In this document: piece by piece, positions 1 to 10,645 of the stretch | Position numbering within the stretch: the stretch's first letter is position 1 | Layout: every line of letters starts with the position of its first letter | Origin: Pycnococcus provasolii | Lineage: Eukaryota; Chlorophyta; Pseudoscourfieldiophyceae; Pseudoscourfieldiales; Pycnococcaceae | Assembly: GCA_938743325.2 (NCBI GenBank) | Contig: OW568884.1 | Span: forward strand, 310,001 to 374,000 | Direction of reading: 5' to 3' | DNA length: 64,000 nt | Made by a program: the position numbers and the translations under genes | The notes under the pieces: generated by a model | The model's input: only the letters and a program-made list of their open reading frames with translations | What the model was told of the DNA's origin: nothing | Database searches by the model: none

Positions 1-471
1 CTTGTTCGCTACGATGTCGACGTCGCCTCAAACAGCGCGAACGTTATCTCGCCGCTGTCAGATCGCACTGTTGAGTTTCCCCGGCTGAATGATAACCAGT
101 GGAGTAGATCCCACCGGTACGCTTATGTTGGTGCGAGCCGTCATCCGACGCGAGCACAACCGCTGCAATGTTGGACGAAGGTTGACTACAGCACAGTCAC
201 CACCGAAGGGCGCGTTGGAGAGCAGGTTCTTTATGACGCCGGTGAAAAAGGATTTGTTGGCGAGCCCACGTTCGTTCCTCGGGCAAATACGTCGGGACGT
301 GAGGACGATGGCTATTTGATCGGCATGGTGTTTAATGGGGAAACGCTCGAGACGGACTTTGTTGTAGTTGATGCACGCGGCGGCAGGGAGGCTATCGTCG
401 TCAACATCCCCGACATTCGCCTTCCATTGCCTGCCTTGCACGGCACCTACACTAGGCGTGTTTTTCTCTAA
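1..471 (+). CDS. Carotenoid cleavage dioxygenase, C-terminal part (gene runs off the left edge)
   Basis: Frame 1 is open from the first base to a TAA at 469-471 and gives the last 156 residues of a carotenoid oxygenase (RPE65/CCD/lignostilbene dioxygenase family). Visible family landmarks are EFPRLND near the start, RYAYVGAS, the Gly-Glu-Pro-x-Phe-Val-Pro-Arg strand (GEPTFVPR), the EDDGYLIGMVFNG strand, a VVVDAR strand, and a C-terminal RLPLPALHGTY, whose His is the expected fourth iron ligand. The family oxidatively cleaves carotenoids with a four-His non-heme iron; the other three His lie outside the window. It converges on the adenylyl cyclase gene. The subfamily cannot be fixed from this end. 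The family call is secure. Confidence 0.88.
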   Translation, partial: LVRYDVDVASNSANVISPLSDRTVEFPRLNDNQWSRSHRYAYVGASRHPTRAQPLQCWTKVDYSTVTTEGRVGEQVLYDAGEKGFVGEPTFVPRANTSGREDDGYLIGMVFNGETLETDFVVVDARGGREAIVVNIPDIRLPLPALHGTYTRRVFL

Positions 472-730
472 GATCGCTCATTCAGTAATACGAGGAGTGT
501 ACTTTACTTTGTCCAACGGTCGCCCATTCACACCATTCACCATTAAGCCCTTTCAGCGGTGCCATTCAGCAGCGCGTTTTTGTACATGGCACTGGTTATA
601 TCAGGGCACTTTTCGCTGGCGTGATGGGAGCTACAAATATTGTATTGAAGGAAATAATCAAATATGTACACAATTACAAAGTTAAAAATTCCACTTGCTT
701 GCTACGTTCAAAGCAAGTGGGTTGCTAGCC
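472..730. repeat. 3' spacer with a short dispersed repeat shared with 43798-43860
   Basis: Directly after the dioxygenase stop, a stretch of about 65 bases (471-535) matches the spacer after the ISWI gene (43798-43860). The first 18 bases (gatcgctcattcagtaat) are identical, followed by shared blocks ending in tttactttgtccaac and cccattcaca-like sequence. Both copies lie in the same orientation just downstream of a plus-strand stop codon. No coding sequence is seen in the rest of the spacer. Confidence 0.6.
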
Positions 731-3700
731 CTAGTCCTCTAAAGATAGTTTTAGGGAGCTCGCGTAATGAAAAATCGCCAACGCATTTTGAAGTCTATTT
801 ACGTTAGTGTACAACTTTGACGCAAGACGAAGATACTTCTGCAAATAATCGCGCTGGTGTGGAAACTGCATTCGAGCAGCCTCGAAAGCCAGATTGCCTG
901 CCATGAAAGGATTTCCACACTTTGCAATCATGCTAATTGCGGCATCAAACATGCCGTGCGGATTGCCCGGTAATTTGAATTGATCAGCGCGCTCGATGCC
1001 GTTATTTTGATACTGTAAAGTCTCATTAGCACCGTGGAAAATCTTAAAGGGATCGTAAGCCAAATTCTCCGCAGAACGAAAGAGCCGTGGAAAACAGCGT
1101 GGTGCACATGACCCGCGATTGCCGTCGAGCATTTCACCATCATCGCCAGTCGCACCAGGATGCAGGTGGGATCGAAGCATCGCAAAGATAGAGCGCCAGC
1201 AATCGTGCTGCCACTTCAGGCTCACGCTGCGAGACCCCGCTACTCCGAACATGCTCAGCGCATCCTTGATCATTACTTCCACGCGATTTAGTTTGTCATC
1301 AATACTTGCCATCGACACGATACCTGAGCTTGTCGACTTGAGATAGTCTCTCCGTATTCCAGCCTCCACAAATTTCTTTAGTGGCACGTCGAACTGTCGA
1401 CCATCCGGTAATGTTGCAACAGCTTCATCCTCATGTAGTGCACTGGACACGCCGATGTCAGCTGTCGCACTCGGCTCGGGTGCAGTCGACCTCTGAGAAG
1501 TATTGTTCAGCTTCAGTTCAATCAACTTCTTGTAAATCAACATGAGCACTTCGAGTGACCACGATGCATACTCTGCCCTCATGCCCTGGTCTGAAATGGT
1601 CGATGCAATGCTAACCGTATCATAATCCATGTCAGCATGCTCAATTATGCTAAACGCCTTCCAGAGCTCTCCCCCACGGGCAACCAGCAATGCTTTGGCG
1701 TAAGACTTGTACGCCTTCATGTATTCCATCCATGGCATACCTTGCGATGAGGCATCGCTTTTTTTTCGCTCCACCATGTCTTCGATTCGAGACAGAACTC
1801 GGGAACAAAGTGAGAGCCGGCCCATCGACAGAAGGGCTCGCAGCATGCTCACGAATGTCATCATCTCAAGCGTGACTACAATCTGCTGCGACAGAGAACT
1901 TCTGCCGGCAACGGCACGATTAATATCGTCAACAAGCGTGAAGACTGTACCCGCGTCGTCCTGCGAGGTGAGCACGTACGAGATGTTCATGCAGCCCAAT
2001 TGATACCAGTTGAGCATATGGCACCGCAGCGCCAGCGTGGTGAAGTCGCGAAAATGAGCCAACGCCTTCATGTAAAGGCCGTTGTTAAGCAAACTCATGC
2101 CGACGCAGCAGTTCAGATAGCACACGACCTCCTCTGTCCACCGGCCCATTGATACAAGTGACCGTGTAACTTCGGATACTATCGAGCAGAGACGAATTTC
2201 TGCGTCAGACTTCTTCATGCAGTGAGTTGATGCTTTGCATCGGCGAACTGCTGTAAGGGCAGCCCCTAGCGCCATAGCGCGCAATGCGGGCATCTTCTCT
2301 TCCTTAGCGATTGCCATTAGCAACCTCGCGTATTCTATGCCGGCACATTCACTTATCATGTTGGATACCGTAAGTGTCGACATGGCGAATATTTCATGCA
2401 CGATTAGAAAGAGCTCCCGTCGGTGTGTCCTCGGCCCAAAGAGGTGTTTTTCAAGTCGTGAATTCAAAACCCTTTTGTACAGCAGGGCCTCGATATAAGT
2501 CTCCTTGTTTTTGGTGGTGGACGGCATGGCATTCCCGAAAAAGACATTGCTGTGATAACCTTCAACAGCAGGACTTTCGTACAGCACTTGGCTAGGCAAT
2601 GGCGAATCGTCTGATGTGCCATTTGTCTTAGCTATGAGTGAATTCAACGACCTTCCATCACGCCCAGGAGTTGATATTTTCTGGTACATCTTGTCAATTT
2701 TCTCAATCAACTCAGCGAACTCACCTCGTTTTGACTTTGATTTCCTGAAACTACCCATTATGTTAAAGCTTGAAACACGCTTGAGTTTGCCTCCGAATTG
2801 TTGTTCTTTCGGCGTAGCGGGGCTCTGAGATGGTGTCTCATTCCCTTGTAGGTTCACCGACGGTGAGGTAGGGGATGATGGCGATGAATAGTGTGGCGAC
2901 TCAGCAATTCCGCCTCGGCTGTTTGATTCGGACGTGTTCTTCAGCGACATCGATGCAAGCTCATCAGCCTCCTGCACCACTATTTGCCAAACCATGTCAG
3001 ATTCGATGCATCCAGAGTTAAACATATCGCTCGTATCCATGACGTTCATTTCGCTTAATGATTCGAAGTCGCACATGGCCAAGCGTTGGTTCAGCGATGA
3101 GCTCATCGTATGCCGAGAAACCGAAAGAATAATGCTAAGACCTCGCCGAAATGCCCGTAACGCACTCTTGAAATCGCAAAGACGTAAATGGCATTGCCCT
3201 TCCATTCTCTGGATAAATGCCATCAGAAGCGAATTGTGCGGGGAACCATTGCGAGCATTCTCGCCAGCATTTCCTGGACTCGTCGAAGGAGCAGTCACGT
3301 TCGAATTAGCTCCTTCTTGTTTGGATCGAAGAGCAGTTGCGTCGAGCATGGTGAAGAACAATGAAAGTGAATTTGCCGCTTTCAGCCAATCGCCTATTTG
3401 GTAATTCATGAAGACGGAAGTTTCAATCCACCGAAATGCTCGATTCTTGCTCGATTCATGAGCCTGACCCCAGTGATACGTACATACACTGACTTGTTGA
3501 AGCCACGCTGCAGTACTTGCTGACCTCATGTCCCGTTCAAGAAGAGCCTCCAGGTAAAGTGCAACGGCTGAGTGAACGCGCTCCTTCGTTTGCACTGGCA
3601 TCAATGTATACACGAGTTGACGCGTGTGATCGTGCACAAACTCGTAAACGCTTGTATCGTGTCGTGCTCGCGTGATCAAATCGAGCTTGCACAGCACCCT

Positions 3701-6700
3701 AAGATGTGAACGGCACGCTTTCCTTGTCACGTTTGGAGGTAGGACGCATACTAATGTAGACATGTGAAAGGAGGATCCAAGCACGCTTGCAAGCTTCAGC
3801 ACCTGCCGTACTCCTGGCGACAGAGAATTGACTCGACTCCGCATGATATCCACAAAGTTGTCGGATATAGACATGCTCGACAGATCGATAGTACTGCGAA
3901 GCTTGCAGAAGCGCATCGCCCCTTCGTTAAGCGTATCTGTCGAGTCAGTGTATTCAAAGCAGTTGCGTTCAACCAGCAGTGCTATTATCTGCTTCGCTAT
4001 CAGAGGAATGCCATTACTTTTCTGGTAAACAAACGCCACAGCTTCATCGGAAACCTTATCCGCTTTTAAGTCCTCCTTACACAAAGCATGAATGCCTAAA
4101 AGCGACATGGCGTCCAAACGAATTACCGCTGTGCGCGGCCCCAAACAGAAGCGATATGTTTTTTCCAACGATGATGGGATCATCTCATTCGACGTTCTCA
4201 CGCCAACGAAAACATTGAAGTTTCTGACTATTGATCCAAGCCGTCCACACAGAAAGATCGATTCGGGGTCAAAGAATTGGAAGTCGTCAAAAATAACCTG
4301 TATATAGCGTTGCGTGTTCTCTACGGACTTTTCTTCTGCCGCAGAGTCAACATTGCCATCCACATCATCTGCGGACTTCTTTTCTGTAAAAGTTTCGACT
4401 TTTAATTCCGTTTCCGCACAGAACTTGATGAGAAGCAGAATCAGGTCCGCCGCGCACCGCATTCGCGCTCCTTCGTCGATTTTCATTGTTGCTGGTGTGT
4501 CTTCCCATTCGATATCAAGCACTGTGCCAAACAAAGGCACAAGCTCCTCCAAAGGAACGATCAGTCTACTAAGATCGTCATGATGTACTGCATCGTCTTT
4601 GTGCTGAGCAGTCGAAATCTCCGAAGTTTTCGTACCTAAACTCTCCGATCGTCCCAGTTTTTTTGCTGCCTCATCACTCTGCATCAATGGACGAGATTCC
4701 AAGTCAGAAGACACAACAGGATCAACGAAAACATTCCTTGTTTGATTTTCTATCCCAACTGCATGGCGATCTGGCCTAAGAGAATGTACTCCAATAGCGC
4801 CGTCTGATGCCCTCCTCAGTGGACGCCCATGTACTTTTGGCAGGAATAGCTCGGTATTATCATTGTCATGGCCGTTTTCATACTTCATCAGATTTGTGTT
4901 GTTATGCTCGGTATCAGAGTTCGAGGAGGAATGATTCATATCACTTGAGTTCTGATGTCTTAACGTATGATCTTCATCAGAAACATTTCCATGTTGTTCC
5001 GCATCTTCTGGACCCGAGATTTCGTTTTGTCGCTGTAAAATGCGGTTATAAGCGTCTCTAAACCTTGGATCGTCTTTCATCGTGGCAAGTTGTGAGTGAA
5101 TTTCGTCCATTCCTTGCATGAAATTTGGAGAAAACGCCGTGGTAAAGTTTTCAGTCTTATTTCCATCCATCAATCGTTCGTCACGTCGCTCCTGATCAAG
5201 ATCAAGTGAATTGCGATGATCAAGTGAATTGCGTGGATATAAAGATGACGATTCAGACAGTCTTTCATCTTCACTCGGTGAAACGAAAGACCCTCCCGTT
5301 TCCTTTGGGTTCACAATCACAGTGCTCATTTGCTCGAACTGCTTAAGTCGTCCAGAATACATGTTTGAAATGCTCATCCGTGCAACCATGTGAGCAATCG
5401 AATCTCGATTGTTGGTATTGCGTTTGAGAGAATTGCGTTCTTCCTCATTTTGACTGAACGAATTACGACCAGAACTTCTGCGAACACGGACCCGCGAAAC
5501 TCGCGACTTCTGCTCATTCGCATCACCGAAGCTTGATCTTATTTGAGATTTTCCATCAGCCATTGATCCCATTTCAGAGAATTTCGTAGATGCCGATTTC
5601 CTCGATCTCAATGGATGGTCATTTTGCGACACATCAAGCGGTTGTGGTTCGACGATTCCAAACACCTTGTTAGCCTGCAAGCTAAGCCGTCGCATCACAT
5701 TGCGCAATAATCCTGGCTCCTTGTCTCTACTTGGAGTTCCTCCTTGAGCGATCTGTTTGGTGGGCGTAATCTTCTCAGCATTGTGCATCGGCGAAGTATC
5801 AATCTGAATCAAACGCGAGGGTGTAGGCCCTGACAGGTCTTGATCAACCGATCTGCGCTGCACTAGCGATGGCCTAGGCGAGACGGACCGCGATGATGTT
5901 CGAGAAGTGCTTGGAGAATCTTCTGGTCTTAACGACGGTGCCAAAGACACGATTCGTTGTGCCTTTGTTCCCGCAAATAGAGTGACCGTTGATTCATCTT
6001 CGCTTGCCCAAGAAGGCCACCGATTCGCGTTCTTCCTCAGCCACTTGTCAATATTTCGGAATATCTTCTGTGCATTGGCAATCAGTTCGTGCGCTGAACG
6101 CATTTCTCTGGCACCGAGCACCCCCGTCTCCTCTTCCTGGCTTCCTGCAAGCAACATGTATAGTGTGCTCCTCCACGCGAACAGGGGCGTTTCTGACTTT
6201 AATACACTCCCGCGCGAGAAAGAGACGTATCGCGATCGTTTGGCACACTCTTCTCGTACCTTGTTTAGCAATATTGACACACCCATTCCCATCTCAGCTT
6301 CAATTAATAAGCATCTGGATCTTCTCATGCCATCAGGAGTGTCGAGGACAGCTTTGATAAAATCCATTTCAGCCTCACGCCCCACGGGAAATGGAACGGC
6401 GCCTACCTCTTTCGAAAGATCAACTCCTCCAATGTCAGCATCATCGTAAGCCTCTTTTAGCAAGTTGATGCGGCTAAGCTCAATTGGATCCTTCACACCT
6501 TTGAGGAAGTGAGCGCCAACGCTTTCCATGACCACTAAATCTTTCACTCTGTCGCGCGTCGCAGGGTCAACGAGAAGATCGAATCCATTGGGATTGATCT
6601 TGCATCCAAGCGCCATGATCCGTGCTGCGAGATTCACGACGTCGCCAGTCATTGTATATTCGCAGCGTCGATCGGATCCAACGTTGCCAATGTGCACATT

Positions 6701-8572
6701 CCCTGTTGTGATGCCGATCGACGCCCTTATGGGATTTTTGGCCGAGATTGATTCCACTCCATCACGGATCATGGTAGCAGCTCGCACTGCACAAGCCGCT
6801 GTACTATCTCTTTGATTTTCCTCGCCTCCAATGCCGAATCCTGCGATCAGCGTAACACCCTTATCCTCCACAAGGAATTGTCGCATAAAGCCTCCGTTTC
6901 GGAAGACAGGGAGTTGCGATTTTCGCAGCGCCTCGTTCAATCTCAACGGCAATTTTTCGCCATCCCACTCAATGCCTTGAAAAGAAACGAAGAGCACGGT
7001 CACACTGCGATTCTCCGAGTTAAAAGCGTCGGTCAAGCTCGATTCAAAGTTGAGCCTCACAACACGAGGAACAAAAAATGCTAGATGTCTTGCAACATTC
7101 CTTGAACGCAGAGGTACCGCCTCATCCTTCCATTCACTATGATCCGAAGAATACGGCGGCGCCACAACTACTTGGCAACCCTCGGATTCTGCGATCGAAA
7201 TAGGCAATCCGTTCTTGTCCTCCACAACTCGCATCATTTCAAGCTCGGCCATACACATCCGAGATGCCGGCCCGCTCACCAGAATTTGGCCGGGGCTGCA
7301 AAGATTAGTGACAGTTCCAAGCTGTCGCATGACGTCACCCGCAATGAGATTTTCCCATCTGCCGGATTGGCCACCAAGGCACAGAAGCCATGTGCTACCA
7401 GCGCTCACGCTGAGCTTTGTGCGCAGCAGGAAGGGTTTGCCTTCTGGGTCATCTGGATTGATGATACCCGAGTCGAACAAGTCCATTTGATTTTGAATCT
7501 CGAAGCTGCACTGAACGGCACGTAGAACTGCGTCTCGCACTGACTCTGGCTTGCCGGGTCTTCGCGCATCACCTTTCCACATCGCGATGATCGCATCCCC
7601 GGCAAACTTGATCACATCTCCTCCGTGGTCAAGCACAAGGTTTGTGAGCTTGGCGAAGTAGCGATTCAGCATTTTGCGAATTTTTTCGCCTGCGAGTGCT
7701 CCCTGCATACTATCTTCTTCACTCACGTCGTTGTCTATTGATGTTGCCATAGCATTCAAGTCATCCTCCGATCCTTTTTCTCGTTGCGTAACAAAGCTGA
7801 CAAAGTCTTGTCCGCCATAGTTTGCACTAAGTTGCTTGATCAGCCCAGTCTCCTTTGCTTCTTTACGGACCATCCTACCAACTGAGCCAGACAAGCTGAC
7901 GAAGTTGGTGATATCGGCGAACAGGACGGCCGCTTGTACCTGCTTTGCCATCATCGGAGTTGTTTGCTTGTTGGTGGACGTGCTGGCCCTGTTTGCTCTC
8001 TCGACGACGAACTTGGGAACGTACCGCCTATAAAACTGCTCGTCGGTAAGAAGCGAGTCGTCGTTATTCAGGTTTTGGCCGCTCCCAATTCGCAGGTTAA
8101 GATGCGACCCTTCCGGCGATATGTCGTTACGAACTCTTGCTCCCTTAAACGACACTTGCCGGCTGCCAGCTCCAGAACTTGAGCCGTGGATCAACTTACC
8201 CAGCTTAAAGCTTGAGTCTGGGCTTGCTTCTCTTGAGTTTGCATTGTCGTCATGTTCGCTCGTCACGTACGCGAAGTTGTATTCCTCGCTAGACGCTTCG
8301 CTTTCACCATCAAACTCTTCATCGGCGTCGCTCAACTCCGCGTTGCTGTAAACTCTACTAATGTAGTCTTGCGTTTCTTGGTCAACGACAAACCCAACGC
8401 TCCCGACTTTCTGGCCGCGTATGAAGCTCTCGCTTTGCGTGATGACAGCTTCTGTTCGGTTCTCCGCATCTCCCCGCAAGTCCTCTGGTAGCTGTTCACG
8501 CCCTGCATGCTCGGTTTCGCCAGGGAGCACCACGACGCCTGGTGGCGGTGCCGGTGACGAGGACGCCTCCAT
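731..8572 (-). CDS. Giant soluble-type (class III) adenylyl cyclase with tandem cyclase domains and an ATPase-like module
   Basis: Probably makes cAMP from ATP, as mammalian ADCY10 does. The frame is open to an ATG at 8752, but the first 60 residues are low complexity encoded by a GGGAAGG repeat, so the ATG at 8572 (MEASSS) is preferred. On the longer numbering, cyclase domain C1 is about 272-480, with metal aspartates in LFADITNF and HGGDVIKFAGDA; about 70 extra residues (293-360) lie between them. C2 is about 582-760, with TMTGDVVNLAARIM carrying the expected Asn and Arg. A P-loop position follows at about 818, but reads EAEMGMGVS, so the Walker A Lys is replaced. A Walker-B-like VIFDDFQFFD comes after a roughly 500-residue Ser/Asn-rich disordered insert. 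The helical C-terminus resembles the TPR-like tail of the family. The domain order fits ADCY10; about 2613 residues is long compared with about 1610 in human. Confidence 0.92.
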   Translation of the reverse strand: MEASSSPAPPPGVVVLPGETEHAGREQLPEDLRGDAENRTEAVITQSESFIRGQKVGSVGFVVDQETQDYISRVYSNAELSDADEEFDGESEASSEEYNFAYVTSEHDDNANSREASPDSSFKLGKLIHGSSSGAGSRQVSFKGARVRNDISPEGSHLNLRIGSGQNLNNDDSLLTDEQFYRRYVPKFVVERANRASTSTNKQTTPMMAKQVQAAVLFADITNFVSLSGSVGRMVRKEAKETGLIKQLSANYGGQDFVSFVTQREKGSEDDLNAMATSIDNDVSEEDSMQGALAGEKIRKMLNRYFAKLTNLVLDHGGDVIKFAGDAIIAMWKGDARRPGKPESVRDAVLRAVQCSFEIQNQMDLFDSGIINPDDPEGKPFLLRTKLSVSAGSTWLLCLGGQSGRWENLIAGDVMRQLGTVTNLCSPGQILVSGPASRMCMAELEMMRVVEDKNGLPISIAESEGCQVVVAPPYSSDHSEWKDEAVPLRSRNVARHLAFFVPRVVRLNFESSLTDAFNSENRSVTVLFVSFQGIEWDGEKLPLRLNEALRKSQLPVFRNGGFMRQFLVEDKGVTLIAGFGIGGEENQRDSTAACAVRAATMIRDGVESISAKNPIRASIGITTGNVHIGNVGSDRRCEYTMTGDVVNLAARIMALGCKINPNGFDLLVDPATRDRVKDLVVMESVGAHFLKGVKDPIELSRINLLKEAYDDADIGGVDLSKEVGAVPFPVGREAEMDFIKAVLDTPDGMRRSRCLLIEAEMGMGVSILLNKVREECAKRSRYVSFSRGSVLKSETPLFAWRSTLYMLLAGSQEEETGVLGAREMRSAHELIANAQKIFRNIDKWLRKNANRWPSWASEDESTVTLFAGTKAQRIVSLAPSLRPEDSPSTSRTSSRSVSPRPSLVQRRSVDQDLSGPTPSRLIQIDTSPMHNAEKITPTKQIAQGGTPSRDKEPGLLRNVMRRLSLQANKVFGIVEPQPLDVSQNDHPLRSRKSASTKFSEMGSMADGKSQIRSSFGDANEQKSRVSRVRVRRSSGRNSFSQNEEERNSLKRNTNNRDSIAHMVARMSISNMYSGRLKQFEQMSTVIVNPKETGGSFVSPSEDERLSESSSLYPRNSLDHRNSLDLDQERRDERLMDGNKTENFTTAFSPNFMQGMDEIHSQLATMKDDPRFRDAYNRILQRQNEISGPEDAEQHGNVSDEDHTLRHQNSSDMNHSSSNSDTEHNNTNLMKYENGHDNDNTELFLPKVHGRPLRRASDGAIGVHSLRPDRHAVGIENQTRNVFVDPVVSSDLESRPLMQSDEAAKKLGRSESLGTKTSEISTAQHKDDAVHHDDLSRLIVPLEELVPLFGTVLDIEWEDTPATMKIDEGARMRCAADLILLLIKFCAETELKVETFTEKKSADDVDGNVDSAAEEKSVENTQRYIQVIFDDFQFFDPESIFLCGRLGSIVRNFNVFVGVRTSNEMIPSSLEKTYRFCLGPRTAVIRLDAMSLLGIHALCKEDLKADKVSDEAVAFVYQKSNGIPLIAKQIIALLVERNCFEYTDSTDTLNEGAMRFCKLRSTIDLSSMSISDNFVDIMRSRVNSLSPGVRQVLKLASVLGSSFHMSTLVCVLPPNVTRKACRSHLRVLCKLDLITRARHDTSVYEFVHDHTRQLVYTLMPVQTKERVHSAVALYLEALLERDMRSASTAAWLQQVSVCTYHWGQAHESSKNRAFRWIETSVFMNYQIGDWLKAANSLSLFFTMLDATALRSKQEGANSNVTAPSTSPGNAGENARNGSPHNSLLMAFIQRMEGQCHLRLCDFKSALRAFRRGLSIILSVSRHTMSSSLNQRLAMCDFESLSEMNVMDTSDMFNSGCIESDMVWQIVVQEADELASMSLKNTSESNSRGGIAESPHYSSPSSPTSPSVNLQGNETPSQSPATPKEQQFGGKLKRVSSFNIMGSFRKSKSKRGEFAELIEKIDKMYQKISTPGRDGRSLNSLIAKTNGTSDDSPLPSQVLYESPAVEGYHSNVFFGNAMPSTTKNKETYIEALLYKRVLNSRLEKHLFGPRTHRRELFLIVHEIFAMSTLTVSNMISECAGIEYARLLMAIAKEEKMPALRAMALGAALTAVRRCKASTHCMKKSDAEIRLCSIVSEVTRSLVSMGRWTEEVVCYLNCCVGMSLLNNGLYMKALAHFRDFTTLALRCHMLNWYQLGCMNISYVLTSQDDAGTVFTLVDDINRAVAGRSSLSQQIVVTLEMMTFVSMLRALLSMGRLSLCSRVLSRIEDMVERKKSDASSQGMPWMEYMKAYKSYAKALLVARGGELWKAFSIIEHADMDYDTVSIASTISDQGMRAEYASWSLEVLMLIYKKLIELKLNNTSQRSTAPEPSATADIGVSSALHEDEAVATLPDGRQFDVPLKKFVEAGIRRDYLKSTSSGIVSMASIDDKLNRVEVMIKDALSMFGVAGSRSVSLKWQHDCWRSIFAMLRSHLHPGATGDDGEMLDGNRGSCAPRCFPRLFRSAENLAYDPFKIFHGANETLQYQNNGIERADQFKLPGNPHGMFDAAISMIAKCGNPFMAGNLAFEAARMQFPHQRDYLQKYLRLASKLYTNVNRLQNALAIFHYASSLKLSLED

Positions 8573-9384
8573 CGCGGCGCCCCTGCTGGGGATGGCTGAT
8601 GATGGCCAGCCCGGGGGAGGAAGGGAGGGAAAGCTTTGCTTCCTTGAGGGGAGGGAAGGGGGTAGGATTGGGATTGGGGTGATGAAGCACCCACCGTTCC
8701 CTTTCCCTTCCCTTCCCTTCCCTTCGGACTGGAGAGATGGCTTCGTTTCCATTCATGTGCAATAGCTTGCCTTCTGCTGTGGGCGTATATACAGTACATA
8801 CAGTACTGTACCACATTTGTAGGGTATGTATGTACCGTACCGGGTAGGCCTTCCTACCCTAGGTGGGGACCCTGGGTTGCGAAATGCCGTTTGGACGCAG
8901 GTAGGACCGAGGCTTTTTCACATGTGATACGGTAGAGGTTGTCAGTTATCACACGTGATACATAGAACCTCTCCGCCTGTTCGCCCCTCCGAAGGTTGAG
9001 GGGTGCGAGCGGAGAAGTCCCTGGAATGAGCTCTAGCAGCGGCCGGCGGCCTGCAGGAGGGAACGGAACGCGTTTCTCTCCTCTCGAGGGAACTCAGGTT
9101 TTTAGGTCCCACGCTAACTTCACCGGCCGCAACCCGTCCTTCGGGTGAGAGAGAAATTAGAAAACCCTCGAGGGCCTTCTCAACCCTACCCTACTTCCTA
9201 GACCCCAAAAAACCCTAACCATCCCCTTTGCCTTCACCCTTTGCCGTCACCGACCTTTCCCCTAGTGAAGTGTTTGCTTCAGCCGCCACCGAACCCTCGC
9301 CATTTTCTGCTCTTCCACCTAGCTCTCTACGTTCACTTTAGATTCGCCAACGAGGTAAGGCTGTAAGGGTTTGGTGCAGCGAGT
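8573..9384. promoter_or_regulatory. Divergent promoter region between the cyclase and RanBP2-finger genes
   Basis: About 800 bases with no convincing gene. At 8695-8730 there is a run of GGGAAGG-type repeats on the minus strand. At 8918-8965 two near copies of a cac[a/g]tgtgatac-like motif occur about 40 bases apart; the second carries a CACGTG G-box-like core. At 9210-9218 there is an exact plant-type telo-box AAACCCTAA, with a degenerate CCCTA tract around it, upstream of the plus-strand start at 9385. The pyrimidine-rich stretch 9225-9330 looks like 5' leader. Confidence 0.4.
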
Positions 9385-9653
9385 ATGACCGACGAAGACA
9401 CAAGAGAAGCGGGCGGGGACGAGCCGCAGACGGAGGTGCAGGACGAAGGTGCAGAGCTTCCAGTGAGGGGTAACGACGAGGAACCGGCGGGGAGGACAGG
9501 TGAGGCTGAGTGGCATGGCACGACATCGCCGCAGTCCTTTCACACAACTCTTGACTCTTCACGGGACACGCTAACACATGAACGATCCCTACCGACAAAA
9601 AACCCGATCCCACCTGCAGTGAATCCTTCAGGCAACGACGTTTACGAAGACGA

Positions 9654-9693
<40 letters not shown>

Positions 9694-10530
9694 GAGGGCC
9701 GTGGTCGGCGTAGGCGTGGACGCGAGCGTAGCCGCAGTCCCATCCGCAAAAGCGTTGTAGAGCCGACAGAGGGGAACGAAGGTCCACCGACGTCGTCGGC
9801 GCCAGCCGCGGATGGTCAGGCGGGGGCACCTGGCGGTGACGCGCAGGAGCAGCTCGCTCAGATGGCTGCGTACACGCAGCAGGCGCAGGCTGTGATGGCA
9901 TACAATGCTGCGATTATGCAGCAGATGCAGCAAGGAGGAATGATGGGTGCCGGTGGTATGATGCACATGGGTGGTGGCGGACGTGGTGGCTACGGCGGGC
10001 GCGGTGGCCATATGGGCGCGTACGGACGCGGAGGTGGTATGATGGGACACGGCGGCATGGGTGGCATGTGGGGTGGACGCGGATATGGTAGGCCTTACAA
10101 TCCCGCGAACGACTTTAAGCCCGGCGACTGGAGTTGTCCGCAGTGCGGGGCACACAACTTCGCAAGCCGGCAGGCTTGCTTCAGCTGCCAAGGACCACGC
10201 CCCATGGGTGTCCCTATGGCTGGCGGTGGTGCCGGCGCGGTTCAGCAGCATGGAGGAGGGTATGGAGTTGGAGGAGTTGGGTATGGAGGAGCCATGTACG
10301 GCGGTCGCGGTGGCGGGATGCGTGGCATGGGAGGGCCAAACTTCAAGCCTGGGGACTGGATTTGTACAGGCTGCTCGTACCACAACTTCGCGAGCCGCTT
10401 CCAGTGCTTCAAGTGCAACACGCCTCGTCCGTCGACTGCTGCCACGGCAGGTGGTATGCCTGGTGGTGGAGGTGGGGGTGGTGCGGGTGCACCCATGGCC
10501 AGGCATGGTGGTGGTGCATATAAAATGTAA
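9385..10530 (+). CDS. RanBP2-type zinc-finger, glycine-rich RNA-binding-like protein
   Basis: 381 residues. The order is an acidic N-terminus, a run of about 15 Asp (9648-9690), an RS-like basic patch (RRRGRERSRSPIRKS), a Gln/Met-rich stretch, an RGG/GGM-rich section, then two RanBP2-type fingers: W-x-C-x2-C-x10-C-x2-C in DWSCPQCGAHNFASRQACFSC and DWICTGCSYHNFASRFQCFKC. Each is preceded by FKPGDW. A Gly-rich tail follows. Fingers of this Asn-Phe type bind single-stranded RNA in ZRANB2-like and plant TEX13/SRZ-like proteins, so a role in mRNA processing is inferred. The frame contains a possible in-frame intron: gtgagg at 9500 and cag ends at 9619 or 9631 would remove 40 or 44 codons of unremarkable sequence. 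Retention or splicing is undecided. Confidence 0.85.
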
Positions 10531-10645
10531 TAACCTTATAGGTATGATGTCGTACGACTCAAAAAGAAAACCAAGACTTCTTCTTACCATTCTCATTCAA
10601 AAAAAAAATAATGTTTCGAGAGACAAAAATACGAGTGGGTTTTGT

